Positions 1 through 9,596 of a stretch of 64,000 nucleotides of DNA are shown piece after piece; position 1 is the first letter of the stretch; each line of letters opens with the position of its first letter. Position numbers and translations under genes: made by a program. The DNA comes from Phycisphaerae bacterium (lineage in GTDB: Bacteria; Planctomycetota; Phycisphaerae; UBA1845). Under the pieces are notes generated by a model, which worked only from the letters and a program-made list of their open reading frames with translations, was not told the origin of the DNA and did not search any database. The stretch covers positions 1 through 64,000 of the forward strand of contig JAJDDX010000461.1 in the NCBI GenBank assembly GCA_029260055.1, given 5' to 3'.

Positions 1-1
1 G

Positions 2-667
2 CCCGACCCGTCGGTGGATAGGCTGGCGCTGGCCTTGCTGATCGCGTTTATCGTGGGGCAGCTCAACGCCTGGTGCTATCGCTGGACGCACCGCGGCGTC
101 TCCTATTCCCGCACGTTCACACAGGCCTTGGTGCTGATTTCCATGATCGCGGCTTTGAGCATGTCCATGGTCGCCACGAACGCGATCGCGGCACTGGGGC
201 TGCTCGGTGGCGCGGCGATCATCCGGTTTCGAACCGTCGTGCGCGACACGCGCGACACCGCCTACCTCTTCCTTTGCCTTATCTGCGGGATGGCGGCCGG
301 CTTCGGCTTCCACGGCACCGCGATCGTCGGCGGGATCTGCGCCAACATGATCAGCCTGTATCTGCACACGACCTCTTTCGGTGCTTGGCATTCTCCGGAC
401 GGCCTGCTGCGATTCCAGATTGATACGTCGGCGCTGCGCAGTTCCGGGCTGGACGCGCTGCTATCTCGTTTCTGCCGTCGTTACTCGGTGATCTCGGTGG
501 ACGAGTCTTCCGCGGGATCGGGCGGACGGAGCATGTGTCAGTGTGCTTACAAGGTGCGCATGCGTGACCCGGAACAAGGGCCCAGCCTCGTCGAGGCGTT
601 GAAAGCGGCGTTCCACATCGAGGCCATCCACCTGCTCGTCGAGCGGGAACATGAGGAGGTGGACTAG
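2..667 (+). CDS. DUF4956-type membrane protein (5' end at or beyond window edge)
   Basis: The reading frame is open to the left edge. A GTG at 14 could be the start, but the 13 bases before it cannot show a ribosome-binding site, so the true start may lie outside. Several hydrophobic segments occupy roughly the first 110 residues (LALALLIAFIVG; ALVLISMIAALSMS; AIAALGLLGGAAIIRFR; YLFLCLICGMAAGFGF). The arginine-rich stretch IIRFRTVVRDTRDTAYLF followed by a small cytoplasmic alpha/beta tail is the pattern of DUF4956 proteins. These are often found near polyphosphate, VTC-domain or CotH genes; their function is not established. The stop codon shares one base with the GTG start of the HlyD-like gene, so the two are co-transcribed and probably translationally coupled. 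This suggests a shared envelope role. Confidence 0.75.
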   Translation, partial: PDPSVDRLALALLIAFIVGQLNAWCYRWTHRGVSYSRTFTQALVLISMIAALSMSMVATNAIAALGLLGGAAIIRFRTVVRDTRDTAYLFLCLICGMAAGFGFHGTAIVGGICANMISLYLHTTSFGAWHSPDGLLRFQIDTSALRSSGLDALLSRFCRRYSVISVDESSAGSGGRSMCQCAYKVRMRDPEQGPSLVEALKAAFHIEAIHLLVEREHEEVD

Positions 668-1899
668 TGGCCGGCGGCACGATCATCGACATCCCGAAGC
701 AGGAGGTGAAGCCGGCTGCGCGAGCCGCCGAGAGCGAGCAGCTTCCGGTGGCGCCTGAGCGCACACCGAAGCGACGCTGGCGCGGAAGACGCTTCAGATT
801 CATTGCGCCCATCGTGGTATGGTGCCTTGCCATCGCGGCCGCCTTCGGCTTGTTCCAGCGAGTCGGCACCCGCGGCAACCTGCCGGGGTTCGCCAACGCG
901 CCGTCCGCGACGCTCGCGCACTTCGAACAAGGCGTGGTTCGGCAGAACCACGTCGAGTTATATACCTACGTCAGCCGCGGACAGGCACTTGTATCCCTGG
1001 ATGACAGCGCAGCACGGCTTCGGCTGGCGGGCCTGGAGAAGGACCTCGAACGACTGGCGGCTGAGGTGGCGGCTGAAGAGTCCCGCCTTCGCGCCGCCAA
1101 TGCCCAGGCGATCGCCGAGGTCGACGACTTCGCCCGCCGCACCGCGATCGACCGCGAAACGGCGCACATAGAGTACTTGGCCGAGTTGATGGCGGACGCG
1201 CGGGATCGGATTCTGTTGCGGGGCAGCAGTGTGGAACACGACCTCGTGCGCAAGCTGCACGACGGAAGTGACGCCACGTTCCGCGAGCTCAACGACATTG
1301 AAACCGACACGGAATCATTGCGCGCCGCGATTGACCGGAACGCCGAGGTGATCGCGCGAAAGAAGCAGGCCTTCGAAGAGGCTGACCGCCGCTGGAGTCG
1401 GTACATGTATCGACCCGACGTCACGGTCGCCCATGAGCCCGTACTGACGCCGTTGCGGTTGAGCATCGACGTGAGGGAGCAGGACCTTCTCGAGATCGTC
1501 CGGCAGATCGACGCCCACGTATTGCGGGCGCCGTTCGCCGGCCAAGTGACGATGCTGGGCGCGGATGCCGGCGACCGTGCCGAGCCGGGCATGCCGCTGG
1601 TCACCGTCTCCCCCACCTCCACGAACCACATCACGGCCTACCTGCCGGAGCGGGTGGGTTTTCTGCCTGAGCCCGGCACGCCCGTGCTGGTGCGCTGCGT
1701 CACGTCAGCAGGCGGCCGCCTCCGGGAGTATCCGGGCAGTGTCGTCCGCCTGTCCGCGGCGATCACGGAAGCTCCGCTCCGTTACCGCCGGATGCCGGAC
1801 AGCCCGGTATGGGGCCGCGGCCTCGTGGTCGCCCTGAAAGACGGCGCCACGCTGGTACCGGGCGAAGCGGTGGCGATACGATTCGGATCACTGCGCTAA
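667..1899 (+). CDS. HlyD-family membrane fusion (adaptor) protein
   Basis: The product is 410 residues, with a cytoplasmic Arg/Pro-rich N-terminus, one membrane segment at about residues 45-65 (FIAPIVVWCLAIAAAFGLF) and a long periplasmic part. A biotinyl-lipoyl-like half (VSRGQALVSLDDSAARLRL, about residues 103-121) leads into a long coiled coil (about 125-290). The second half-motif (LRAPFAGQVTMLGADAGDRA) and a beta-barrel region follow. This is the classic order of HlyD/EmrA adaptors, which link an inner-membrane transporter to the outer envelope. The GTG start overlaps the stop of the DUF4956 gene by one base. No ABC transporter or outer-membrane channel lies downstream, so the partner must be upstream of the window or elsewhere. 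It could instead serve polysaccharide synthesis, as Alg44-like adaptors do. Confidence 0.8.
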   Translation: MAGGTIIDIPKQEVKPAARAAESEQLPVAPERTPKRRWRGRRFRFIAPIVVWCLAIAAAFGLFQRVGTRGNLPGFANAPSATLAHFEQGVVRQNHVELYTYVSRGQALVSLDDSAARLRLAGLEKDLERLAAEVAAEESRLRAANAQAIAEVDDFARRTAIDRETAHIEYLAELMADARDRILLRGSSVEHDLVRKLHDGSDATFRELNDIETDTESLRAAIDRNAEVIARKKQAFEEADRRWSRYMYRPDVTVAHEPVLTPLRLSIDVREQDLLEIVRQIDAHVLRAPFAGQVTMLGADAGDRAEPGMPLVTVSPTSTNHITAYLPERVGFLPEPGTPVLVRCVTSAGGRLREYPGSVVRLSAAITEAPLRYRRMPDSPVWGRGLVVALKDGATLVPGEAVAIRFGSLR

Positions 1900-1964
1900 G
1901 TCCGCACCGGCCGTACCCCGCCCGAAACGCCGCCTCGCCACCGACACGATCCATCCTCCGACGC

Positions 1965-4595
1965 CTACCCCGGCCGATAGACCCACGACACATCGCACTC
2001 GCTGCAATTCCACCAGAACGCCGTGACCGTCAGCGTGCCGTCTGTGGTGACCGAGGGCACTCCGAAACTGTAGGTCGTCGACGATTCGCCGGTGAACGCC
2101 GGTCCCCAGGGCGCGTAGTAGTAGGAGTTAGGCGGGTCGATGGCGTGGCCATTTACCCAATACTGGAACTGCGCGAGCGGGTTGTAAGCGAGGTGCGTGC
2201 CGCCGTGCGTGAATGTAACGCTCAGCACGACCGTGTCACCGGGATTGAGCTCTGCGGCGGGTGTCGGGAAGGTGGACGTGATCGTGATGTTGTACTGTTC
2301 GACGCTGTTGTCCACATATCGATCAGTGTATATGACACTGTTCGCACTCGTGGTATACGTTGTCTCCTCTTCGTCAAAGAAACCGACCCACGAGTTATCC
2401 GAGTCAAAGCCGTCCGGGTTGACCTGAGTTTCCGACAGAACCCACTTGGTCGGGCCGGCCGGGGTGCAAGTGACGCTATGGCAGTCGGTGCCTCTGGCGC
2501 TTACCGTCCCGCTTGCAGCGGTGCACTCATCCACGGTCTTGAGCGTGTCGCACGTGCCGTCCGTAAGGCAGCAGGCGAAGATGCACTGATCCGGTCCGCA
2601 CGTCGTCTGCGGCTGGCCGCCCTGCGCGGTGCACGACGCGGCGTCCATGTCCAAGCAGCTCAAGCTGTCGTTGAAGCAGCAGCCACCCACAGTGCTGCAG
2701 CCGGCATCGGCACAGTCGACGTCGAGACCCGCGAATTCACCCGGATCATCATCACATGCGTCGGATGTCATTCGCTCACAATTGCCGTCGGACTTGCAGC
2801 AGGCGCCCTTGCAGTCAACCGCCGCGCAGAGGTCCCCGTTCACGTCAGGCGTACCGCCGCTATCCGTGCAGGTGGTCGTGTCCAGGTCCTGGCAGAATCC
2901 GCTACTGAAGCAGCATGCTTGCCGATCGGACGGACACTTGGCGTCATCGCAGTGGACACCGAACGCCTTGGGGTCCCAGTCGCGGTCGACACAGGTGTCG
3001 AACAAGATGTCGACGCACGCATCCGACGCCGGATCACAACAGGCGACGAAGGGCTCGTCACAGACGACCGTATCGCATGTCTCGCCGGACGCCTGAGGCA
3101 CACCGTCGCCGTCGATGCACTCCTGGCGATCCCAGTCGACGCAGACTTGCGTATACGCTCGGGATAGGGTCTCCACCCCGGCCACACAGCACACCGTCGG
3201 CCCGTCGACGGGGTCCGTGCCGCCGTCACATTCCGTACTGGCGCATTCGCTGCCGTCACCTCGAGGTGTACCACCCGCCGTGGAGCAGACCTCGGGCTCC
3301 AGGTCCACGCATGCTCCGTCGGCAAGGCAGCACGCTTCCTGGGTCGCAACCACCAGCGGTTCGCCGACCAGTGTGATCGCGGAAAGGGCCTGGCCCGCCA
3401 TGGTCGCGATCGAACCTGTTTCGATGCGACCGGTGGCGTAGGAAGTCGGGTCCGCCATCGCTAACGAGATAGAGGAGATCGTCCGGGTGTCGTCGACCGT
3501 CAGTACCCCGGAATAGACCGAACCGGTATAGACGGACGCGGAGTCAATCATCGTTTCGAAGTCGTAGAGCACCGACGGCTGGGTATGCGGCACGGCGCCG
3601 TAAGCCGCTGCGTGCTCCAGCCTGTCGTAAGACCACTCGGCCGTCGTCGACCCGGCCACGAAATCCAACGTCGTCGGCGAACCGGAGGCGTAGCTGACCG
3701 TCAGTGTCGCGACCGTGACGCCGTTGAACATGTCCGGGATGAACGAGCTATGGGTGGCGATGTAGAGCTTCTCGACCGTCAGCAACCCGAGATCAGCCGG
3801 CGCGACGGTGACGCTGCTCGTCTCGACCGTGACGGTCGTCACCGCGGCCGTTTGCGCCTCCAGCACACCGAACACGCCGTAACTGACGCCGTCGATGGTC
3901 TTGTTGGGAGCCACCGCGACGGCCGTGCCGCCCGCGTTGTCGATCGGCACCTGGAGCAGGCTGCCGTCGAGCAGCGGCGGCACGGTGATCGCACTCGGCG
4001 GCGTGACCCCGGCATCCCCGCCTCCGAACGCGAAGAAGTACTCGCCGATGGTGATCTCACCGTCGAAGTCGGATTCCACTTCGATACAGATGGTCACGTC
4101 GTTGGCCATCATGGCCGCCATCGCCTCGCGGCTGAGGTCATAGACCTCGTCCGCGATCGCGGCGATCCCGGTAATGAGTGTCAGGTCATATTCAGCCAGC
4201 AGCACGGCGTTGTCGCATAGCTCAGCCGACTGCCCCGCGGCAACTTTGAACCGGATGGTGGCCGACCCGCCAAGTGGCAGCGTCTGCGCGCGCGCCGCGG
4301 TCTTGGCCGTCAATCGTCGTGCCACGCCAACGCTTGTGCTCGGCAGTGTCATTTGCCCCGTTGGTGGCTCCTCGACCGGCGTTTCCCTGAATAGCCGAAC
4401 GGCGGTCGGCACGTAAACGGTCTCCGTAGCCCGCAGTTCGATCCCACCTACGTCGCTGAAACTCAACTCGTACGTCTTGCCCAAGATGGAGAAGACGACT
4501 ACGTCCGGGGGAGTGCAGCCTGGCAGCCCGACGGCCCCGATCGCCAGCAACACCACACAACATGCCACATAAGCGTTTCGTCGAACGTTCATCAT
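1965..4595 (-). CDS. Large lipoprotein with seven Cys-rich repeats
   Basis: The 876-residue protein begins with a lipoprotein signal peptide: a charged start (MMNVRRNAY), a hydrophobic core and the lipobox LPGC, so it is lipid-anchored. Residues 30-420 carry beta-rich extracellular repeats without a clear family. From about residue 425 to 735 there are seven units of about 40 residues with the pattern ACC...G.C..L....C....G.........C....C, each starting with a CC or VCC pair (for example ACCLADGACVDL, ACCFSSGFCQDL, ACCLTDGTCDTL). The spacing suggests disulfide-stapled modules. A C-terminal beta-sandwich-like region follows. AGGAGG lies 2 bases before the ATG at 4595 and 5 before an adjacent ATG at 4592; the second is the better spaced. 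The gene is convergent with the HlyD-like gene. No enzymatic motif was seen; surface display or adhesion is inference. Confidence 0.75.
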   Translation of the reverse strand: MMNVRRNAYVACCVVLLAIGAVGLPGCTPPDVVVFSILGKTYELSFSDVGGIELRATETVYVPTAVRLFRETPVEEPPTGQMTLPSTSVGVARRLTAKTAARAQTLPLGGSATIRFKVAAGQSAELCDNAVLLAEYDLTLITGIAAIADEVYDLSREAMAAMMANDVTICIEVESDFDGEITIGEYFFAFGGGDAGVTPPSAITVPPLLDGSLLQVPIDNAGGTAVAVAPNKTIDGVSYGVFGVLEAQTAAVTTVTVETSSVTVAPADLGLLTVEKLYIATHSSFIPDMFNGVTVATLTVSYASGSPTTLDFVAGSTTAEWSYDRLEHAAAYGAVPHTQPSVLYDFETMIDSASVYTGSVYSGVLTVDDTRTISSISLAMADPTSYATGRIETGSIATMAGQALSAITLVGEPLVVATQEACCLADGACVDLEPEVCSTAGGTPRGDGSECASTECDGGTDPVDGPTVCCVAGVETLSRAYTQVCVDWDRQECIDGDGVPQASGETCDTVVCDEPFVACCDPASDACVDILFDTCVDRDWDPKAFGVHCDDAKCPSDRQACCFSSGFCQDLDTTTCTDSGGTPDVNGDLCAAVDCKGACCKSDGNCERMTSDACDDDPGEFAGLDVDCADAGCSTVGGCCFNDSLSCLDMDAASCTAQGGQPQTTCGPDQCIFACCLTDGTCDTLKTVDECTAASGTVSARGTDCHSVTCTPAGPTKWVLSETQVNPDGFDSDNSWVGFFDEEETTYTTSANSVIYTDRYVDNSVEQYNITITSTFPTPAAELNPGDTVVLSVTFTHGGTHLAYNPLAQFQYWVNGHAIDPPNSYYYAPWGPAFTGESSTTYSFGVPSVTTDGTLTVTAFWWNCSECDVSWVYRPG

Positions 4596-5011
4596 CGCCT
4601 CCTACACCGGCCGCACCTGCCGCGCGGCACCTGGATCTGGTCCGGTGGTCTCGTTACGCGGCGGCTCGAACCCTTGACGCGCGGCCGACAACGGCTCGGC
4701 GCACCGCCACCCGAAATTCTGCACTGAACTCGGTCCGTGACGTGGACACTGCGTCAGTGTGGCGTCGTCACCGACCCCGCTTGGGCGCGGCGACTCCGGC
4801 CTCGAAGGTGGTACACAGCCGGAACGACCATCTTACACGAGATTTCCAAAAGGAGCAGTTTTTGTTGTGGGAGCCGGACTTGTGGGAAACTGCACAGTCT
4901 TTGGTGAGGGTGTGAGTTGCCGTTTTCAACATCGAAAACGCTGCTTTCGCCCGGTGACGAGCCGCCGATGCTGCCCATCGCTCGACAAGGCTCGGGACAA
5001 ACCGGGGCGCG
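4596..5011. other. Intergenic region, no gene recognised
   Basis: About 415 bases lie between the start of the lipoprotein gene and the stop of the YjbQ-family gene. Open frames here have no plausible start signals or family motifs. One short palindrome is visible at 4746-4760 (ACACTG, 3-base spacer, CAGTGT), which could be an operator. No convincing -35/-10 pair was found for the leftward lipoprotein gene. Confidence 0.5.
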
Positions 5012-5431
<420 letters not shown>

Positions 5432-5540
5432 CTCGATCAGCCTCCGTCCCCCAATACCTGCACGTCACGCGCTGTTCGATATGATGCGGTAGCGGCCGGC
5501 GAATGCAACCGGCAGCGAGCGTCGCCGGCGACAGCGCGCC

Positions 5541-8294
5541 CTAACCGGCGGCCGTCGCCTTGTCGGATGTGGATGACGTAGTACCCGCCGGCTGGGTCGC
5601 TTCGGTCGCAGGCGCTCGGAATTCAGCCGCCTTGTCGGGCTTGCCCCAGCCTTCGTAGAGCTGCACGAGGGTATCCACGGCTTCTTTCGTTTTCTCGTGG
5701 TCCGGGCCGTGCATGCGCAGGTGCGCTTCCCGACTCTTGATGGCAAGCGGCTCGGCCTCCTCGAATCGCTCCAAAGCCACGAGCGACGTCACTAGTTGGC
5801 TGAGCGCGCCGAGCGTAACGCGGTGATCTTCACCGAGGGTGCGCCGTCGCACGTCGAACACCTCACTGAAGAGGTCTACGGCGTCTTCGTGCCGGCCCTG
5901 GGCGGCATGGACCTTCGCGAGCAATCTCATCGTGCTCAGGGTATCGCCGTTCTTTTGACCGAGCAGGCGGCGCTGCGTGGCCAATGTCGCCGTCGCCAGG
6001 GCGGTCGCGTTGTCCCATTGCTCCAGCGAGTAGTAGGCGTAGGCCAGACCGGTCTCGGCGGCCAATTTGTCCGGATGTTCCTCGCCGAGCACCCGGCGAC
6101 TGACCTCGATGACCCGCCGAAAGAGCTCGGCGGCCTGCTCGGGCTTCTCCTCGAAGTCGTAGAGCGTCGCGAGATTCCTCATGGTCAGCAGCGTTTCGGG
6201 GTGTTCGTCGCCGAGCCGACTCTTCTTTCTCTCGATCACGTCGAGGTAGATGCGTTCGGCCTCTTCGAACCGCGACTCGTTCTTGTACAGCACCGCGAGG
6301 CTGTTCATCACGTTCAAGGTATCGGGGTGGTCATCGCCGTGGACGCGTCGGCTGATCACGAGGGTTTCGAGGTAGAGGTTTTCCGCCGGCGCGATCTTGC
6401 CTTGGACCCGGTACAGGATCGCGAGGTTGTTCATGGATACGAGCGTGTGGCGATGTTCCTCGCCCAGCACGCGCCGGCGACCCTCGAGCACTTCCAGGTA
6501 GAGCGGCTCCGCCTCGGCGTAGCGTCCCTGGCGCCGGTAGAGCACACCGAGCACGCCTTTGGCACTGAGCGTCTCCTCGTGATCTTCGCCGAATGCATGC
6601 CGAAACACCGCCAGACTCCGCAAGAACATGGGCTCCGCGTCATCATAGCGCCCCTGCCTGATGCGTAGGTAACCCTGGATCATGAGAGCTTTCGACGTGT
6701 CGACATGGTCATCGCCCAGCTCTTGCACTCGAAGCTCGACCGACCGTGCCAGATGCGTGTCGGCCTGCTCGAACTTGGCCAGGCTCATGTAGGTCTGTCC
6801 GAGCGTGAGGCGGATAGCCGCCTCGACCACCGGCTCGTCTTTGAACTTGCCCTCAATGGCGGTTGCGGCGTTGTCGAGTACCTCGAGTACCGTGATGTCG
6901 CGGCTGCGCGCGGTGACCGGATTGACGGAGGCAAGTAGGTCATCGTTGAGGAACGCGTTGATCGCCTCGGCGATCGACGCCTGCCGCTGTGCCTCGGTCT
7001 CCCGCAGCTCGGCGAGTTGCTGTGCGTCGCGTGCCGCATCGCGCTGGCGGGCGACGGTCGCCGCCTGCACCGTCATGCCGATGATCCCGATGAGCAGCGC
7101 CATGAACGTAGCCATTGTGCCGCCGACCAGCGCCTTGTTCCTTCGGGCGAACTTGCGCAACTGGTAAACCGTCGTCGGTGGGCGGGCGGTAATCGGCTCA
7201 TCCGAAAGGTGGCGCCTGATGTCCGCAGCCAGATCGGAGGCGGACTGGTAGCGCCGGTCTTTGTCTTTTTCCAGCGCCTTGCTGACGATCGTGTCTATAT
7301 CGCCGCGGAAGTCCTTGTTGACGCTCGTCAGCGACGTGGGCTCCTCGTCGGTAATGATTCGCGCCGCCTGCGGAATCGTCATGCGCGACACGTCGTGCGG
7401 CAATCGCCCGGTGAGCAGCTCATAGGTAATCACGCCGAGCGCATAGATATCCGATCGTGTGTCGACGTTGGCCGAGATACCGCTGAACTGCTCGGGGCTC
7501 ATGTAGGGCACCGTACCAATGAGCTGCCCCACCTCCGTCTGCATCGTGACCGTCTGGATGTCGGCGTCCGTCACGCGAGCCACGCCGAAGTCGAGGATCT
7601 TCGATTGGCCCTCGGCAGTCACGAGGATATTGCCGGGTTTCAGGTCGCGGTGGATCACACCCTTCTGGTGAGCATGGTGGACCGCGTCGCAAATACCTGC
7701 CACCAGCGTCAGCCGTTCACTCGGCCCGAGCTTTCGACACCTGGCGAACTCGCTGATGGACTCTCCTTCGACATACTCCATGGCAAAGAAGGGTCGGCGG
7801 GCGCTCAGTCCGTCAATCGTCTGCATGTCCGCGACGCCCGCCTCGTGGATGTGCGCGATACCGGGATGATCGAGATGCCCGAGAATACTCGCCTCGTGTT
7901 CGAAGCGGCGCAACATCGCAGGAGAAGTTCCACCTGATCGCACGACCTTCAAAGCGACCTTCCGCCGCGGGTTCTCCTGCTCAGCGAGGTAGACGATGCC
8001 CATGCCGCCGCCGCCGAGCGCGCCCAAGATGGCGTAGCGTCCGATCCGCTCGGGAACCGGCTCGCCCTCCGTCGACTGAAAGGCCCGCGCGAGCTCCGTG
8101 CGCAGGCCCTGCAGATGGGACGGATGCTCCAGAAGCTCGTTCGGCGCGTGCTGATGCTCGAGCAGCGTCTCGACCTCCTTGCGTACGACCGAGTCGTCGC
8201 AGGTGCGGTCGAGGTAGTCCGCTCGCTCGGCGGTATCCAACTCGCGAGCCGCGAGAAACAGCTCACGTACGCGCTCAAAATCTTCAGGCGTCAT
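5541..8294 (-). CDS. Serine/threonine protein kinase with C-terminal TPR repeats
   Basis: The 917-residue protein has an N-terminal Hanks-type kinase domain: the glycine loop GGGGMGIVYLAE, VALKVV lysine, HRDLKPGNIL catalytic loop, DFGVARV metal site and SPEQ near the activation loop. After the kinase domain (about residues 85-370) comes a single membrane span (ALVGGTMATFMALLIGIIGM). A long C-terminal array of tetratricopeptide repeats of the TPR_10/12 'kinesin light chain' type follows, with recurring R..LG..HP.TL...NLA.L motifs. This layout is characteristic of Planctomycetota. Its start overlaps the stop of the upstream ECF sigma gene by 4 bases, so kinase and sigma factor form one operon. 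The kinase probably phosphorylates or otherwise controls that sigma factor, which is an inference from linkage. Confidence 0.92.
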   Translation of the reverse strand: MTPEDFERVRELFLAARELDTAERADYLDRTCDDSVVRKEVETLLEHQHAPNELLEHPSHLQGLRTELARAFQSTEGEPVPERIGRYAILGALGGGGMGIVYLAEQENPRRKVALKVVRSGGTSPAMLRRFEHEASILGHLDHPGIAHIHEAGVADMQTIDGLSARRPFFAMEYVEGESISEFARCRKLGPSERLTLVAGICDAVHHAHQKGVIHRDLKPGNILVTAEGQSKILDFGVARVTDADIQTVTMQTEVGQLIGTVPYMSPEQFSGISANVDTRSDIYALGVITYELLTGRLPHDVSRMTIPQAARIITDEEPTSLTSVNKDFRGDIDTIVSKALEKDKDRRYQSASDLAADIRRHLSDEPITARPPTTVYQLRKFARRNKALVGGTMATFMALLIGIIGMTVQAATVARQRDAARDAQQLAELRETEAQRQASIAEAINAFLNDDLLASVNPVTARSRDITVLEVLDNAATAIEGKFKDEPVVEAAIRLTLGQTYMSLAKFEQADTHLARSVELRVQELGDDHVDTSKALMIQGYLRIRQGRYDDAEPMFLRSLAVFRHAFGEDHEETLSAKGVLGVLYRRQGRYAEAEPLYLEVLEGRRRVLGEEHRHTLVSMNNLAILYRVQGKIAPAENLYLETLVISRRVHGDDHPDTLNVMNSLAVLYKNESRFEEAERIYLDVIERKKSRLGDEHPETLLTMRNLATLYDFEEKPEQAAELFRRVIEVSRRVLGEEHPDKLAAETGLAYAYYSLEQWDNATALATATLATQRRLLGQKNGDTLSTMRLLAKVHAAQGRHEDAVDLFSEVFDVRRRTLGEDHRVTLGALSQLVTSLVALERFEEAEPLAIKSREAHLRMHGPDHEKTKEAVDTLVQLYEGWGKPDKAAEFRAPATEATQPAGTTSSTSDKATAAG

Positions 8295-8863
8295 GGTTCG
8301 TCATCCTCACCCAGCGCGCGCGACAGCCACGCCCGAGCCGTCTCCCAGTCACCTTCGATCGTCCGCTTCGAGACACCCAGTACATGAGCCACCTCATCGA
8401 CGGTCAGACCACCGAAGAACCGGAGCTCCACCACGCGCGCCATGCGCTCGTTGAGCGCCGCGAGCTTCGTCAAAGCCTCATCCATCACGAGAAGGTCTAC
8501 CTCGCGCTGAGGCGTCGGCGTCAGTTCCTCGACAAATGTGAGCTTCTGCCGATCGCCCCCGCGCCGAGCAGCCGCCCGGCGGTGAGCGTGGTTGATCAGG
8601 ATTTGCCGCATGGCTTTGGACGCGACGGCGAAGAAGTGGGCGCGGCTGCTCCATTTCTCAACCGTCTGATCGACGAGCTTCATATAGGCCTCGTGGACCA
8701 GAGCCGTCGGCTGCAACGTGTGATCGGCGGGCTGGCGCCGAAAGTGCTTGTCAGCCACCGCGCGGAGTTGGTCGTACACAAGCGGCAACAACTCGGCGGC
8801 TGCGGAGAAATCTCCTCCGTCGAGTCTTGCCAAGACCTGTGTCGTTTGTTCGCAAGGTCGCAC
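8291..8863 (-). CDS. ECF sigma factor (sigma-70 family, kinase-linked)
   Basis: The 190-residue protein has the two ECF sigma regions. Region 2 spans roughly residues 15-90, with ALVHEAYMKLVD in 2.2 and FFAVASKAMRQILINHAHRRAAARRGG in 2.3-2.4. Region 4 spans roughly 125-180, with ALNERMARVVELRFFGGLTVDEVAHVLGVSKR broken over helices 4.1-4.2 and TIEGDWETARAWLSRAL as the recognition helix. The segment HTLQPTALVHEAY is typical of the planctomycete ECF groups found beside serine/threonine kinases. The kinase gene follows with a 4-base overlap. The gene is divergent from the secreted-protein genes starting at 9065, which are possible targets. Confidence 0.9.
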   Translation of the reverse strand: MRPCEQTTQVLARLDGGDFSAAAELLPLVYDQLRAVADKHFRRQPADHTLQPTALVHEAYMKLVDQTVEKWSSRAHFFAVASKAMRQILINHAHRRAAARRGGDRQKLTFVEELTPTPQREVDLLVMDEALTKLAALNERMARVVELRFFGGLTVDEVAHVLGVSKRTIEGDWETARAWLSRALGEDDEP

Positions 8864-8980
8864 GGCCTGAACCTCTGAAATCCCGTCTCGGAATCGGCAA
8901 ACGCCATTGTAGCGGCTTGATCATTAAGCCCAAAAGCGCCGCCATGGGCACGACGCTGGAATCACGGTCTTTGTTGGTCA

Positions 8981-9015
8981 AAAACGAGAGAAACTTGCGG
9001 ACCGCTTCTCGTTTT
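8981..9015. promoter_or_regulatory. 9-bp inverted repeat between sigma gene and secreted-protein cluster
   Basis: AAAACGAGA (8981-8989) and TCTCGTTTT (9007-9015) are perfect inverted repeats with a 17-base loop, in the intergenic region between the divergent sigma factor and dockerin-protein genes. The right arm ends in a T run, so on the plus strand it could be an attenuator or terminator-like hairpin in the 5' leader. It could also be an operator. Confidence 0.4.
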
Positions 9016-9064
9016 CCTGTGTTGGTTGATAGCGAGGAGATTCTCGCAAATGGGAGACTACACG

Positions 9065-9472
9065 ATGAAGAGACAACTCATTGGGACCGCGATGCTGAGC
9101 ATGGTCGCGGTAATGGCCACAGGCGCGACCGGCGTGCCGGGGTTCGACATGCCCTGGTACACGATCGACGGCGGCGGGACCGACTCCACCGGTGAACGAT
9201 TCGTGCTTTCCGGCACGATCGGACAACCCGATGCGGGGCAGATGAGCGGTGACAGGTTCACGCTCACCGGCGGCTTCCGCTTCGCGCAAGTGCCGACGGA
9301 CTGCAACTCCGACGGCACGGTCAACCTGCACGACCACGCGTTGTTCGAGGCATGCCTGACCGGCCCGGGACACGGCTATCAAGACGCGGCCTGCCGATGC
9401 TTCGACCTCGACGCGGACGGCGACGTCGATCTCATCGACAACGCAACCATTCAGCGGATGTTCGGCATGTAG
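9065..9472 (+). CDS. Small secreted dockerin-like protein
   Basis: The ATG at 9065 is chosen because GGGAG lies just upstream and the product then begins with a clean signal peptide (MKRQLIGTAMLSMVAVMATGA). The 135-residue protein has the motif DGGGTDSTGERFVLSGTIGQ followed by PDAGQMSGDRF, which also occurs in the secreted protein encoded at 33674-34717. Its C-terminus carries two EF-hand-like calcium loops of the planctomycete dockerin type (DCNSDGTVNLHDHALFEACL and CFDLDADGDVDLIDNATI). It is probably exported and may bind a partner scaffold or the cell surface; the partner is unknown. It leads a run of four rightward genes for exported proteins downstream of the divergent ECF sigma gene. 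Confidence 0.8.
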   Translation: MKRQLIGTAMLSMVAVMATGATGVPGFDMPWYTIDGGGTDSTGERFVLSGTIGQPDAGQMSGDRFTLTGGFRFAQVPTDCNSDGTVNLHDHALFEACLTGPGHGYQDAACRCFDLDADGDVDLIDNATIQRMFGM

Positions 9473-9596
9473 ACGGCTTCCTCCGTAGGCCCGCGCGCCG
9501 CACCTCCAAGCGAACGGCGCAGGCCACGGGCTTCGAATCAACGTAGACGATCGCCCGCATTAACGGGCGCGACCCAGCAAGAAAGGTGGAACCACG

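Noticed and set aside
3585-4220. 211-codon plus-strand open frame opposite the lipoprotein gene
   Set aside because: It is an antisense shadow of the Cys-rich lipoprotein frame, with Arg/His-rich composition and no start signal.
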